A stretch of DNA of 39,056 bases from Roseicyclus sp. (GTDB lineage: Bacteria > Pseudomonadota > Alphaproteobacteria > Rhodobacterales > Rhodobacteraceae), in the NCBI GenBank assembly GCA_018401385.1, contig JAGYKZ010000013.1, positions 1-39,056 of the forward strand. Reading direction: 5' to 3'. Under the pieces are notes generated by a model. It searched no databases and was not told the origin of the DNA. It saw only the letters and a program-made list of their open reading frames with translations. The translations under genes were made by a program, and so were the position numbers. This document shows, in pieces, positions 17,238 to 25,776 of this stretch (position 1 is the stretch's first letter; every line of letters begins with the position of its first letter).

Positions 17238-18499
17238 ACGACCGCCTTGATTTTTGCGGCCGCGTTATTGGCGTCAATGAAATCCAAAACGAGCGGGCGG
17301 ATATTGTTGCGCCAACTTTTGCCTGCAAAAATCCCGTAATGGCCTGCGTCAGGCTCTAGGTGGCTGGCCTTTTTGCTGTCAGGCAGACCTGTGCAAAGGT
17401 CAAGCGCGGCCACACATTGTCCGGGCGCGGAGATATCATCTTTACCCCCCTCCACGGTTTTCACGGCAACCGAGGTGATTTTGCCGATATCCACGCGCTT
17501 GCCCGTCACGGTGAAGCTGTTTTTCGCAATCTCGCGCTTTTTGAAGATACGATCCACGGTGGATAGATAGAATTCGGCGGGCATATCCATCACCGCCAGA
17601 TATTCATCGTAAAAGCGGTTATGCTTGTCATTATCTGAGGCTTCACCCTTGGCGACCCGCATGATCTGGTCGCTGAAGGCGCGGGTGTGTTTGCCCGCAT
17701 TCATCGCCATGAATGAACTAAGCTGTTGCAGGCCAGGATAGACCATTCGGCCGGCACCTGCATATTTGAACCCGACCCGTTGCAACATGGAATGCTCCAA
17801 TTGTCCCATCGTGACGCGATTGCCGAAATCGGTGACATCGGTGGGGGCGGCTTCGGGGTCGATTGGTCCCCCGATCAGGGTCAGTGAGCGGGGCTGTGCC
17901 TTGGGGTCTTCTTCGGCCAGATAGGCAGTGGCCGCCAAGGTCAGCGGTGCGGGCTGGCACACGGCGATCACATGGGTGTCTGGTCCCATATGGCGCATGA
18001 ATTCAACCAGATAGAGGGTGTAGTCCTCAACATCAAATTTACCTGCGCTGACGGGAATGTCGCGGGCGTTGTGCCAATCGGTGACATAGACATCGCAGTC
18101 GGGCAGCAGACTGAGCACGGTGGAGCGCAGAAGGGTCGCGTAATGGCCGGACATCGGCGCAACGAGAAGAACCTTGCGCGCCAAGGGTGCGCGGTCGCTA
18201 ACGGTAAAATGCAGCAAATCCCCAAATGGCTTTGCCAAAACAACCTTGGGGCTGACCGCGTGATCGCGTCCATCCGGCATGGAGATTGTGTTGATCATCC
18301 AATCAGGCTTTGTCGCCATGCGCGCAAAACTGCGTTCCATCACCTCGCCCCAAGCGGCGGTCATCTGGATCGCGGGGTTCGCCACAAGGCCCAGTTGTGG
18401 ATATGAACACATCGCCCGCGCAGTCGATCCCAGCCATTGGTTGGTCACGCGCATTGTTTCCATTAAATCATAGGTGAGAAGCTGTCGCATCAGGTGCAT
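17234..18499 (-). CDS. phaZ: Intracellular polyhydroxyalkanoate depolymerase
   Basis: A 421-residue PhaZ1-type depolymerase, hydrolysing granule PHB to 3-hydroxybutyrate oligomers. The nucleophile region AVCQPAPLTLAA has the cysteine-containing box (C-Q-P-A-P) typical of intracellular depolymerases instead of GxSxG; DWHNARDIPV and HYGIFAGKSWR (catalytic His) are also seen. ATG 18499 has GGAG very close; the ATG at 18490 has better spacing. The next gene is the divergent phaC, so degradation and synthesis share a 150-base control region. Confidence 0.93.
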   Translation of the reverse strand: MHLMRQLLTYDLMETMRVTNQWLGSTARAMCSYPQLGLVANPAIQMTAAWGEVMERSFARMATKPDWMINTISMPDGRDHAVSPKVVLAKPFGDLLHFTVSDRAPLARKVLLVAPMSGHYATLLRSTVLSLLPDCDVYVTDWHNARDIPVSAGKFDVEDYTLYLVEFMRHMGPDTHVIAVCQPAPLTLAATAYLAEEDPKAQPRSLTLIGGPIDPEAAPTDVTDFGNRVTMGQLEHSMLQRVGFKYAGAGRMVYPGLQQLSSFMAMNAGKHTRAFSDQIMRVAKGEASDNDKHNRFYDEYLAVMDMPAEFYLSTVDRIFKKREIAKNSFTVTGKRVDIGKITSVAVKTVEGGKDDISAPGQCVAALDLCTGLPDSKKASHLEPDAGHYGIFAGKSWRNNIRPLVLDFIDANNAAAKIKAVV

Positions 18500-18581
18500 A
18501 TCTCCAAAATTTGAGCTTGGGCGCCGTCCACGCACCCTGCGGTAAATCAGCCCTACCCCCTCACCTCAGTAAAGCCTCCCT

Positions 18582-18601
18582 ATGCAAATGCAGCATAATG
18601 C
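18582..18601. promoter_or_regulatory. Candidate PhaR-type site between phaZ and phaC
   Basis: A TGC-rich stretch, ATGCAAATGCAGCATAATGC, in the divergent region. It contains GCAAATGCA, whose reverse complement (TGCATTTGC) lies upstream of phaR at 21084-21092. PhaR of Paracoccus binds TGC-rich sequences; the assignment here is by similarity. Confidence 0.45.
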
Positions 18602-18649
18602 GGATAAAATCAAGCAAAGTGACGATCCGCGCGTGAGGAGGCAAGGATC

Positions 18650-20421
18650 ATGGGTGACCATTTAGATAAGTTGAACGCGAACCTGAAGCGCGTGGAGGAA
18701 TTGAGCCAGCGTTTGGTGGAAGCCCTTGCGCATAAAGGGAAAAATGATCCTGGCTTGAATGGCCCTGGGCCTGATCTTTATATGAAAGCCAGCCTCGCCT
18801 ATTGGTCAGAACTGGTGAACAACCCCGCAAAACTAATGGAGCGGCAAGTTAAATTTTGGGCTGATTCCGTCACGCATTATGCAGAAGCGCAACAGAATCT
18901 GGCACAAGGCAAGCTTGAGCCGCCCGAAGATCACACCCCAGATGACCGCCGGTTTTCCAATCCCTTGTGGAAAACGCATCCGTATTTCAACTATGTCAAA
19001 CAGCAATATATGATCTCGGCCGATGCGATTGAGGCATCGCTGCGCGATCTTGAAGGTCTGGAGCATAAGGATAGGCAAAGAATCGAATTCTTTGCCAAAC
19101 AGATGGTCGATCTCTTTGCGCCCACAAATTTTCTGGCAACCAATCCCGATGCATTGGAACGCGCGGTCGAGACCGAAGGTGAAAGCCTTGTTTTGGGTTT
19201 GGAGAACCTCGTGCGTGACATTGAAAGTCATCAGGGAATTTTTGCCAAAGCCTTGCCGATGAGACGGCCTTTGAGCTTGGAAAGAACATTGCCACGGCGC
19301 CCGGGGCCGTCATTTATCGCAACGAGATGATGGAGTTGCTGCAATTCTCACCCACCACGGAGACGGTCTATAAAAAGCCCGTGGTGATTTTTCCGCCGTG
19401 GATAAACAAATACTATGTGATGGATCTGCGTCCTGAAAACAGCCTCATCCGCTGGATTGTGGATCAAGGGTATACGCTGTTTGTCGTGGCGTGGAAAAAC
19501 CCAGACAGCAGCTATGCGGATAAGGGTCTCGAAGATTATATCGAAAAGGGGTATCTGCAAGCGGTCGAGGTCGCCAAAGAGATCACGGGCAGCAAAACGG
19601 TCAATGCCGTGGGCTACTGCATCGCGGGCACGACCCTCAGCCTGACCTTGTCCTTGCTCAAGAAACGCCGCCAGAAGCCGATTTCTTCGGCCACCTTCTT
19701 CACCACATTGACCGATTTCTCGGATCAAGGCGAATTCACTGTATTTTTGCAGGATGATTTTGTCGATGCCATCGAGCGGCAGGTCGAGGAGGACGGGGTC
19801 CTTCACAACAAATATATGGCCAAGACCTTCAGCTTTCTGCGTGCGAAGGATTTGATCTATGGCCCTGCCGTGCGCAGCTACATGATGGGCGAGGCGCCGC
19901 CTGCCTTTGATTTGCTGTATTGGAACGGTGACGGCACGCATTTGCCCGGGCGGATGACGGTGCAATATCTGCGCGGTCTGTGCCAAAGCAACGATTTTGC
20001 CGAACGCAGTTTTTCCCTGATGGGCCAAAAGCTGAAAGTCGGAGATGTGGATCTGCCGCTTTGCGCGATTGCCTGTGAGGCCGATCACATCGCGGCGTGG
20101 AAAGACAGCTATCGCGGTGTGCAAAAGATGGGGTCAAAGGATAAGATGTTTATCCTGTCTCAATCAGGGCACATCGCGGGAATTATCAATCCGCCAAACA
20201 AAAAGAAATACGGGCACTATACCAATGAGGATCTGACCCTTGATGTCACAGGCTGGCGGGAAAAGGCAGATTTTCATGAAGGATCATGGTGGCCACGTTG
20301 GGAATCATGGTTGCGCAGTCGTTCGGGCAAACGTGTTCCTGCGCGGATTTTGGGTGAATCGGGCTATAAAATATTAGCCGCAGCGCCCGGAACCTATGTG
20401 ATCGAGACGCCAGAGCTCTGA
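18650..20421 (+). CDS. phaC: Class I poly(3-hydroxyalkanoate) synthase, one frameshift
   Basis: PhaC polymerises (R)-3-hydroxyacyl-CoA into PHA. The N-terminal part (18650 to about 19240) has MKASLAYWSELVNNPAKL and WKTHPYFNYVKQQY; the C-terminal part has PVVIFPPWINKYYVMDL, the lipase-like box GYCIAGT with nucleophile Cys, CEADHIAAW with the catalytic Asp, and SQSGHIAG with the catalytic His. One indel at about 19235-19260 (near the run GGAATTTTTGCC) splits them; the downstream frame reads LADETAFELGKNIATAPGAV. A strong GAGGAGG/AAGGA site precedes the ATG. About 590 residues, family length. First gene of the phaC-phaP-phaR group. Confidence 0.95.
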
Positions 20422-20446
20422 TAATCCAGAAAATTTTTGGCTTTTG

Positions 20447-20506
20447 CTGCAGTGCAGAAAAATACTTGACTTGCTGCACTGCAGCATGGCATACAATGCA
20501 TATGCA
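20447..20506 (+). promoter_or_regulatory. phaP promoter with PhaR operators
   Basis: Two copies of CTGC-N3-GCAG at 20447-20457 (CTGCAGTGCAG) and 20474-20484 (CTGCACTGCAG), the motif bound by PhaR at Paracoccus phaP, plus the palindrome TGCATATGCA at 20497-20506. A TTGACT at 20466 and a TACAAT at 20492 look like promoter boxes, but their 20-base spacing is long; TTGCTG at 20471 gives 15. The second operator lies between the boxes, so PhaR binding would block RNA polymerase. Confidence 0.8.
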
Positions 20507-20552
20507 GCAAACGCAGCCCGCGAAACACGCGATCACACATGGAGTAGAGACT

Positions 20553-21005
20553 ATGGCAAAAGCCGCAAACGATTTCACCAAAGCCCTTCAGGACATGATG
20601 AAGGCTTACCCAATGGACATGACGGCAATGACCGAAGCGTTCAAAAACTCTGCCGCTTTGGGCGAGAAATTCTCCAAAGTTGCTCTCGAAGCCGCTGAGA
20701 AATCCGCCGAGATTCAGGCTGGCTGGGCCAAAGACACCATCGCGAAACTGGGCGATGTTGCTAAGGTCAAAGAAGAGCCTGCAGATTACAGCAAAGCAAT
20801 GACCGATTTCGCCTCTGCACAGGCAGAAATCGCAACTGAAAACATGGCTGCTTTCGCGGAAGTCGCGAAAAAAGTTCAGATGGACACTGTTGAGTTGATG
20901 ATGGCCGCAGGCAAATCCGCAACTGAAGAAGCGTCTGCCGCTGTGAAGAAAGCAACTGCTGAAGTAACCGCAGCTGCAAAGAAGGCCGCGACTGCCGCTG
21001 CCTAA
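20553..21005 (+). CDS. phaP: Phasin (PHA granule-associated protein)
   Basis: A 150-residue alanine/lysine-rich, almost wholly helical protein: MAKAANDFTKALQDMMKAYPMDM, NSAALGEKFSKVALEAAEKSAEI, and a C-terminal coiled-coil-like run of AAxKKAT heptads. Phasins coat PHA granules. The ATG at 20553 has GGAG 9 bases upstream; codon choice is biased toward GCT/GCA and AAA unlike its neighbours, consistent with high expression. It is preceded by two PhaR operators and followed by a strong terminator. Confidence 0.92.
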   Translation: MAKAANDFTKALQDMMKAYPMDMTAMTEAFKNSAALGEKFSKVALEAAEKSAEIQAGWAKDTIAKLGDVAKVKEEPADYSKAMTDFASAQAEIATENMAAFAEVAKKVQMDTVELMMAAGKSATEEASAAVKKATAEVTAAAKKAATAAA

Positions 21006-21055
21006 TTCACAGGTCACTGTGCCGCGCCCTTATCCTCCCTTCGGGCGCGAAAAAG

Positions 21056-21084
21056 AAGGACAGGCCTCACCGCCTGTCCTTTTT
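21056..21084 (+). terminator. Intrinsic terminator of phaP
   Basis: AAGGACAGGC / GCCTGTCCTT (10 perfect pairs), 6-base loop, T-run. Separates phaP from phaR. Confidence 0.92.
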
Positions 21085-21096
21085 GCATTTGCAAAA
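21084..21096. promoter_or_regulatory. Candidate PhaR-type site upstream of phaR
   Basis: TGCATTTGCAAAA contains TGCATTTGC, the reverse complement of the GCAAATGCA found between phaZ and phaC. It is TTTTGC-ATTT-GCAAAA symmetric, 80-95 bases upstream of the phaR start, and may mediate autoregulation. Confidence 0.4.
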
Positions 21097-21175
21097 CAAT
21101 CGTTGTTTTTTTTCTGCAACGGCTTAGGCTGTCATCCTGGGGTATGAAAGGGACGTGATGTCAGGGAGAATTAAA

Positions 21176-21733
21176 ATGGCACAAGCTCACGAGCCGCTTC
21201 TGATCAAGCGCTATGCCAGCCGCAGATTGTATAACACGGAAACCTCTGACTATGTGACCTTGGACGATATCGCAGGTTTCATTCGTGCGGGCCGTGAAGT
21301 GAAGATTGTCGACTTAAAATCAGGCGATGATTTGACGCGCCAATTCCTGTTGCAGATCATAGCCGAACATGAATCGCGCGGCGAAAGCGTCTTGCCGCTT
21401 GCGGTGCTGAACGATCTTGTGCGCAGCTACACAAGCCAAGCGCAAAGCGTTGTGCCTGATTTTTTAGCCATGTCCTTTGATATGCTGAAACAAGGCCAAT
21501 CCGCGATGATGGAAAATATGAGCGCGATTAACCCCATGGCATCCATGCCAGGTTTCGAGGCCATGCGCGCCCAGCAAGAAGCCTTTATGAAGGCGATGAC
21601 GGGCGGTTTGGGCAAAACATGGTCTGCGCCAGAGGAAGATGATACCCCGCCTGCTACAGCCGCCGATGAAGATGAGTTGGCCCAAATCAAAAAGCAGCTT
21701 GCAGAGCTGCAAACCAAACTCTCCAAGCTTTGA
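21176..21733 (+). CDS. phaR: PHA synthesis repressor PhaR
   Basis: A 185-residue regulator. The N-terminal PHB/PHA accumulation-regulator DNA-binding domain has LIKRYASRRLYNTETSDYVTLDDIAGFIRAG, and the following domain FLLQIIAEHESRG. Methionine/alanine-rich helices and a terminal LAQIKKQLAELQTKLSKL coiled coil follow. PhaR binds both PHB and the phaP promoter, releasing the promoter once granules form. The ATG at 21176 (MAQAHEPLL) has GGGAGAA upstream and is preferred over the ATG at 21155. It has its own leader after the phaP terminator. Confidence 0.93.
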   Translation: MAQAHEPLLIKRYASRRLYNTETSDYVTLDDIAGFIRAGREVKIVDLKSGDDLTRQFLLQIIAEHESRGESVLPLAVLNDLVRSYTSQAQSVVPDFLAMSFDMLKQGQSAMMENMSAINPMASMPGFEAMRAQQEAFMKAMTGGLGKTWSAPEEDDTPPATAADEDELAQIKKQLAELQTKLSKL

Positions 21734-21754
21734 CGGGATTGCAGGCGCGCTGTG

Positions 21755-23017
21755 CTACAGCGCCCGCCATGCGATATCTGATCGACAAAACCCTTCTGGC
21801 CAATCGATTTTATGGACCATATCATAGGCACGCGCGCGCGCCTCGGTCAATGTTTCACCGCGCGCAGTGACATTCAAAACCCGTCCCCCTGAGGCGATGA
21901 TTGCGCCATCCTCGGCCTTGGTGCCTGCGTGAAACACCATATGGTTGCTGTCCTTGAGCAGCACCTCAAGCCCCCGGATCACGCTGCCTTTTTCATAGGC
22001 CCCCGGATAGCCTTTGGCCGCCATCACCACAGAAATCGCGTGATCTTTGGCCCAATTGACTTGCATCTGGTCCAACCGACCTTCCGCGCAAGCCAGCATC
22101 AGATCCAAGGCCTGCGCGCCAAGGCGCAGCATCAAGACCTGACATTCAGGATCACCAAAGCGCACATTATATTCCACCAAGCGCGCATGGCCGTCCTTAA
22201 TCATCAGACCCGCATAGAGCACCCCGCGATAGGGGGTTCCGCGCTTGGACATTTCGTCAATCGTGGGCTGGACAATCTCGCGCAATGTTTGCTCGGCCAC
22301 TGCGTCCGACAGGACTGGCGCAGGGCTATAGGCCCCCATGCCACCGGTATTTGGGCCTTCATCATTGTCAAAGGCACGTTTGTGATCTTGGGCTGTGCCA
22401 ATCGGAAGAATGCTTTTGCCGTCAGAAAGGATGAAGAAGCTGGCCTCTTCGCCCTCCATGAATTCTTCGATCACCACCTCGGCGCCCGCCGTGCCAAACT
22501 CGCCGCCGAACATATCCTCAATCGCGTCCAAGGCGGTTTGCACCTCCATCGCCACGATCACGCCCTTGCCTGCGGCCAGTCCATCGGCCTTGACAACAAT
22601 TGGTGCGCCCTGTGCCTCGATATAAGCCCGCGCCGAGGCCGCATCGGAGAACCGCGCATAAGCTGCGGTTGGGGCTTTGGCTGCATCGCAGATTTCCTTG
22701 GTGAAGGCTTTGGAGGCTTCTAGCCTTGCGGCTTCTTTGCTTGGGCCAAAGGCAAGGATTCCAGATTGCGTCAAAGCATCTACAACCCCTTCGGCCAAGG
22801 GGGCTTCAGGACCGACAATCACAAAATCAATCGCGTTCTCGGCGGCAAAATCCACCACCGCTTGAGGGTTGAGAATATCAATATCTGCACAAGCCGCGAT
22901 TTGCGCGATCCCCGCATTTCCAGGCGCTACAATCAAAGCATCGCATTTTGGGTTTTGCAGCACGGCCCAAGCCAAAGCGTGTTCGCGTCCGCCATTGCCC
23001 AAAATCAAGATATTCAT
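21755..23017 (-). CDS. purD: Phosphoribosylamine-glycine ligase (GAR synthetase)
   Basis: A 420-residue PurD of purine biosynthesis, joining phosphoribosylamine and glycine with ATP. It shows the N-terminal LILGNGGREHALAWA, FVIVGPEAPLAEGVVD, the ATP-grasp VVKADGLAAGKGV and the EYNVRFGDPECQ metal site. Unbroken and full length. It diverges from xseA; the 86-base gap contains both start regions and no other gene. Tail-to-tail with phaR; a hairpin GCGCTGT / ACAGCGC between the two lacks a T-run. Confidence 0.97.
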   Translation of the reverse strand: MNILILGNGGREHALAWAVLQNPKCDALIVAPGNAGIAQIAACADIDILNPQAVVDFAAENAIDFVIVGPEAPLAEGVVDALTQSGILAFGPSKEAARLEASKAFTKEICDAAKAPTAAYARFSDAASARAYIEAQGAPIVVKADGLAAGKGVIVAMEVQTALDAIEDMFGGEFGTAGAEVVIEEFMEGEEASFFILSDGKSILPIGTAQDHKRAFDNDEGPNTGGMGAYSPAPVLSDAVAEQTLREIVQPTIDEMSKRGTPYRGVLYAGLMIKDGHARLVEYNVRFGDPECQVLMLRLGAQALDLMLACAEGRLDQMQVNWAKDHAISVVMAAKGYPGAYEKGSVIRGLEVLLKDSNHMVFHAGTKAEDGAIIASGGRVLNVTARGETLTEARARAYDMVHKIDWPEGFCRSDIAWRAL

Positions 23018-23103
23018 CGCATCCGCTCCACTTGGCCTTTCCGTTGCCGCGTTCTAAGCTGCAGGGGAAATCAACGCAAGCCAAGCCAAGCGATGAGGGG
23101 CCG

Positions 23104-24462
23104 ATGTCGGATTTGATCGAAGAAGACGAGGGCAGGAACGCGCCAGAGTTTTCCGTTACCGAGCTTTCTGGCGCGCTCAAGCGCATGATTGAGGGGGAGT
23201 TTTCGCACATCCGTGTACGTGGTGAATTGGGGCGCATCTCGCGCCCTGCCTCTGGCCATATCTATTTGACCCTCAAGGATGATCGTTCGAACTTGGACGC
23301 GGTGATCTGGAAGGGAACCGCTGCGCGTCTGGCACATCGCCCTGAGGAGGGGATGGAGGTAATCGCGACAGGGCGCATGACCACCTTTGCGGGGCAATCG
23401 AAATATCAATTGGTGATTGAGGATATGCGCCCCGCGGGCGCAGGCGCGTTGATGGCGATGTTGGAACAGCGCCGCGCAAAACTGGCAGCCGAAGGTTTGT
23501 TTGATGCTGCGCGCAAACAAGAGCTGCCATTTTTGCCCGAGGTTATCGGTGTGGTCACATCGCCATCGGGGGCGGTGATCCGCGATATTCTGCACCGCCT
23601 GCGCGACCGTTTTCCGCGCGAGGTGCTGATCTGGCCTGTGGCGGTTCAGGGTGAAAAATGCGCATCCGAAGTGGCCGCAGGTATTCGTGGCTTCAACGCC
23701 CTACCCATGGGGGGGGCAATCCCGCGCCCAGATTTGATCATAGTGGCGCGCGGCGGTGGCAGCCTTGAGGATCTGTGGGGCTTCAACGAAGAAATTGTAG
23801 TGCGCGCTGCCGCTGAAAGTATGATCCCCCTCATCTCCGCCGTGGGGCATGAAACCGATACCACGCTGATTGATTTTGCCGCTGATTATCGCGCCCCTAC
23901 GCCAACGGCCGCGGCAGAGCGCGCCGTGCCTGTGCGGATTGATATCCTCACTTGGGTGCAAGATTGCGGGACCCGCCTGTCACGGGGCGCACAGGCTACG
24001 GTTGCACAACGCCGCGTGCGGTTGACCGACCTTTCGCGTGCGCTGCCACGGCCCGCCAATCTTTTGGAAAGCGCGCAGCAGCGGCTTGACCGTGTGGCGG
24101 ATCGGCTGGAGCCTGCCTTGGTGCAATCGGTGCAACTGCGCCAACATCGCCTGCACACGCTTGGCGCGCGCCTATCCCCTGCATTGGAGCGCGCCTTGAC
24201 GCCAAAGCGCCTGCCGTTTGAGCGCGCAAGTGCCAATTTGCGCCCCTCAGTACTGTCGCGCGCGCTTGCAGATGCGCAGCAAAAACTGACGGCGCTGGAG
24301 CGGATGCGGCAAGGCCTTGGCTACACGGCCACGCTGAAACGCGGCTATGCAGTGCTGCGCGATGAGGGCGGGTTGATCACCACAACGGCAGCTTTGCGCA
24401 GCGCCTCGGAGGTGGAGATCGAGTTGGCTGATGGCAAGGCGAAAGTAACGCCTTTGGCATAA
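23104..24462 (+). CDS. xseA: Exonuclease VII large subunit
   Basis: A 452-residue XseA. The N-terminal OB-fold is visible (FSVTELSGALKRMIEGEFSHIRVRGELG...ISRPASGHIYLTLKD), then the catalytic domain with IGVVTSPSGAVIRDILHR, DLIIVARGGGSLEDLWGFNEE and ISAVGHETDTTLIDFAADYRAPTPTAAAE, and the coiled-coil C-terminal part ending in the RGYAVLRDEGG segment. It removes nucleotides from ssDNA ends together with XseB, which is not in the window. ATG 23104 has GAGGGG upstream; the frame is open back to 22948 but that part overlaps purD. Confidence 0.96.
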   Translation: MSDLIEEDEGRNAPEFSVTELSGALKRMIEGEFSHIRVRGELGRISRPASGHIYLTLKDDRSNLDAVIWKGTAARLAHRPEEGMEVIATGRMTTFAGQSKYQLVIEDMRPAGAGALMAMLEQRRAKLAAEGLFDAARKQELPFLPEVIGVVTSPSGAVIRDILHRLRDRFPREVLIWPVAVQGEKCASEVAAGIRGFNALPMGGAIPRPDLIIVARGGGSLEDLWGFNEEIVVRAAAESMIPLISAVGHETDTTLIDFAADYRAPTPTAAAERAVPVRIDILTWVQDCGTRLSRGAQATVAQRRVRLTDLSRALPRPANLLESAQQRLDRVADRLEPALVQSVQLRQHRLHTLGARLSPALERALTPKRLPFERASANLRPSVLSRALADAQQKLTALERMRQGLGYTATLKRGYAVLRDEGGLITTTAALRSASEVEIELADGKAKVTPLA

Positions 24463-24547
24463 GCACGCATCGGGAAATCGCTTGCTGCCTTAATCAGGCG
24501 GGCTATAGTTTTGACACGACTGCTCATGCACGAGAAAGGGGCCCTCT

Positions 24548-25706
24548 ATGCCGATCAAAAACCGCTTTGCTGAATTGCTGCCCGAAGTCACCGCATGGCG
24601 GCGTGATCTGCATGAGAACCCCGAGATTCTGTTTGAAACCCATCGCACATCGGCAGTGGTGGCCAAGCGGTTGCGCGAATTTGGCTGTGACGAGGTGGTG
24701 ACGGGTCTGGGTCGCACAGGGGTTGTGGGCATAATCAAGGGAAAATCCACGGCATCGGGCCGTTGCATCGGGTTGCGCGCGGACATGGATGCCTTGCCGA
24801 TCCATGAAGAAACGGGGCTGGACTATGCCTCGAAAACGCCAGGCGCGATGCACGCCTGCGGCCATGATGGGCACACCGCCATGTTGCTGGGTGCCGCGAA
24901 ATACCTGGCTGAGACGCGCAATTTTGACGGCACAGTCGCCATCATCTTCCAACCCGCCGAAGAGGGCGGCGGCGGTGGCCGTGAGATGGTCGATGACGGG
25001 ATGATGGAGCGCTTTGGCATCCAAGAGGTCTATGGGATGCACAATTGGCCAGGTATGCCCACGGGCGCATTCGCGATCCGACCCGGCCCGTTTTTTGCCG
25101 CCACCGATCAATTCGATATTCATCTGACGGGCAAAGGGGGCCATGCCGCCAAACCGCAAGACACGATTGACCCTGTGGTAATGGCAGTCATCGGTGCTTC
25201 TGCGCTGCAAACCATCGCCAGCCGCAATGCTGACCCTGTGAAGCAGGTGGTGGAAGTGGTCACCATGATCCGCAGCGCGGGGAGGCGTACAACGTGATCC
25301 TCGAAAAATCCACTCTGCGTGGCACTGTGCGCATCGCTTGACCCTGATCCGCGAACTGGCCGAGGCGCGGATCACCGCACCAAGGCCACCGCCGAGGGTT
25401 TTGGCGGGCAGGCCGAGGTGGTATCATCACCACGGCTACCCTGTGATGATCAATTCGACGAGCAAAACCGGGAATTCGCCGCTGAGGTTGCCCGCACCGT
25501 GTCAGGCGATTGTGTCGAGGCGCCGCTGATCATGGGCGGCGAAGATTTCGCCTTTATGCTGAATTCCCGCCCGGGGCCTATATTCTGGTCGGCAATGGCG
25601 ACATTTGCAGGCGTGCATCACCCCAAATACGACTTCAACGATGAAGCCATCCCCAGGCTGTAGCTGGTGGGCGGAGATCGTAGAGCGGCGGATGGCGGTG
25701 GTGTGA
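24548..25706 (+). pseudogene. M20-family amidohydrolase (hippurate/N-acyl-amino-acid hydrolase type), frameshifted in its 3' half
   Basis: The N-terminal 250 codons are intact: WRRDLHENPEI, GLRADMDALPI (first metal ligand region), HACGHDGHTAMLLGAA, FQPAEEGGGGG, and the dimerisation-domain HLTGKGGHAAKPQD. From 25290 the frame breaks: GEAYNVILEKSTLRGTVR, ATAEGFGGQAEV, the HxGYPVMIN segment, EVARTVSGDCVEAPLIMGGEDFAFML and a final SWWAEIVERRMAVV to a TGA at 25704 lie in different frames. A few residues of the family's serine-rich stretch before EAYNVI seem lost as well. Substrate is unknown (aromatic or acyl-amino-acid amides in relatives). Confidence 0.75.
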
Positions 25707-25745
25707 TAATTTATATATAAAATTTACATTATCGGTTTTATGGGA
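25706..25745. other. A/T-rich spacer upstream of the KAP NTPase remnant
   Basis: A stretch of about 40 bases of nearly pure A/T, between inverted copies GATAAT and ATTATC. It is probably the promoter region of the KAP-type gene and marks the change to low-GC sequence. Confidence 0.4.
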
Positions 25746-25776
25746 CGCTTCCGCCAACTGGCCAAGGATCAGCGTT

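Noticed and set aside
19348-20124. 258-codon minus-strand open frame
   Set aside because: Antisense of phaC; composition is that of a codon shadow.
21738-21758. Hairpin GCGCTGT / ACAGCGC between phaR and purD as a terminator
   Set aside because: No T-run on either strand.
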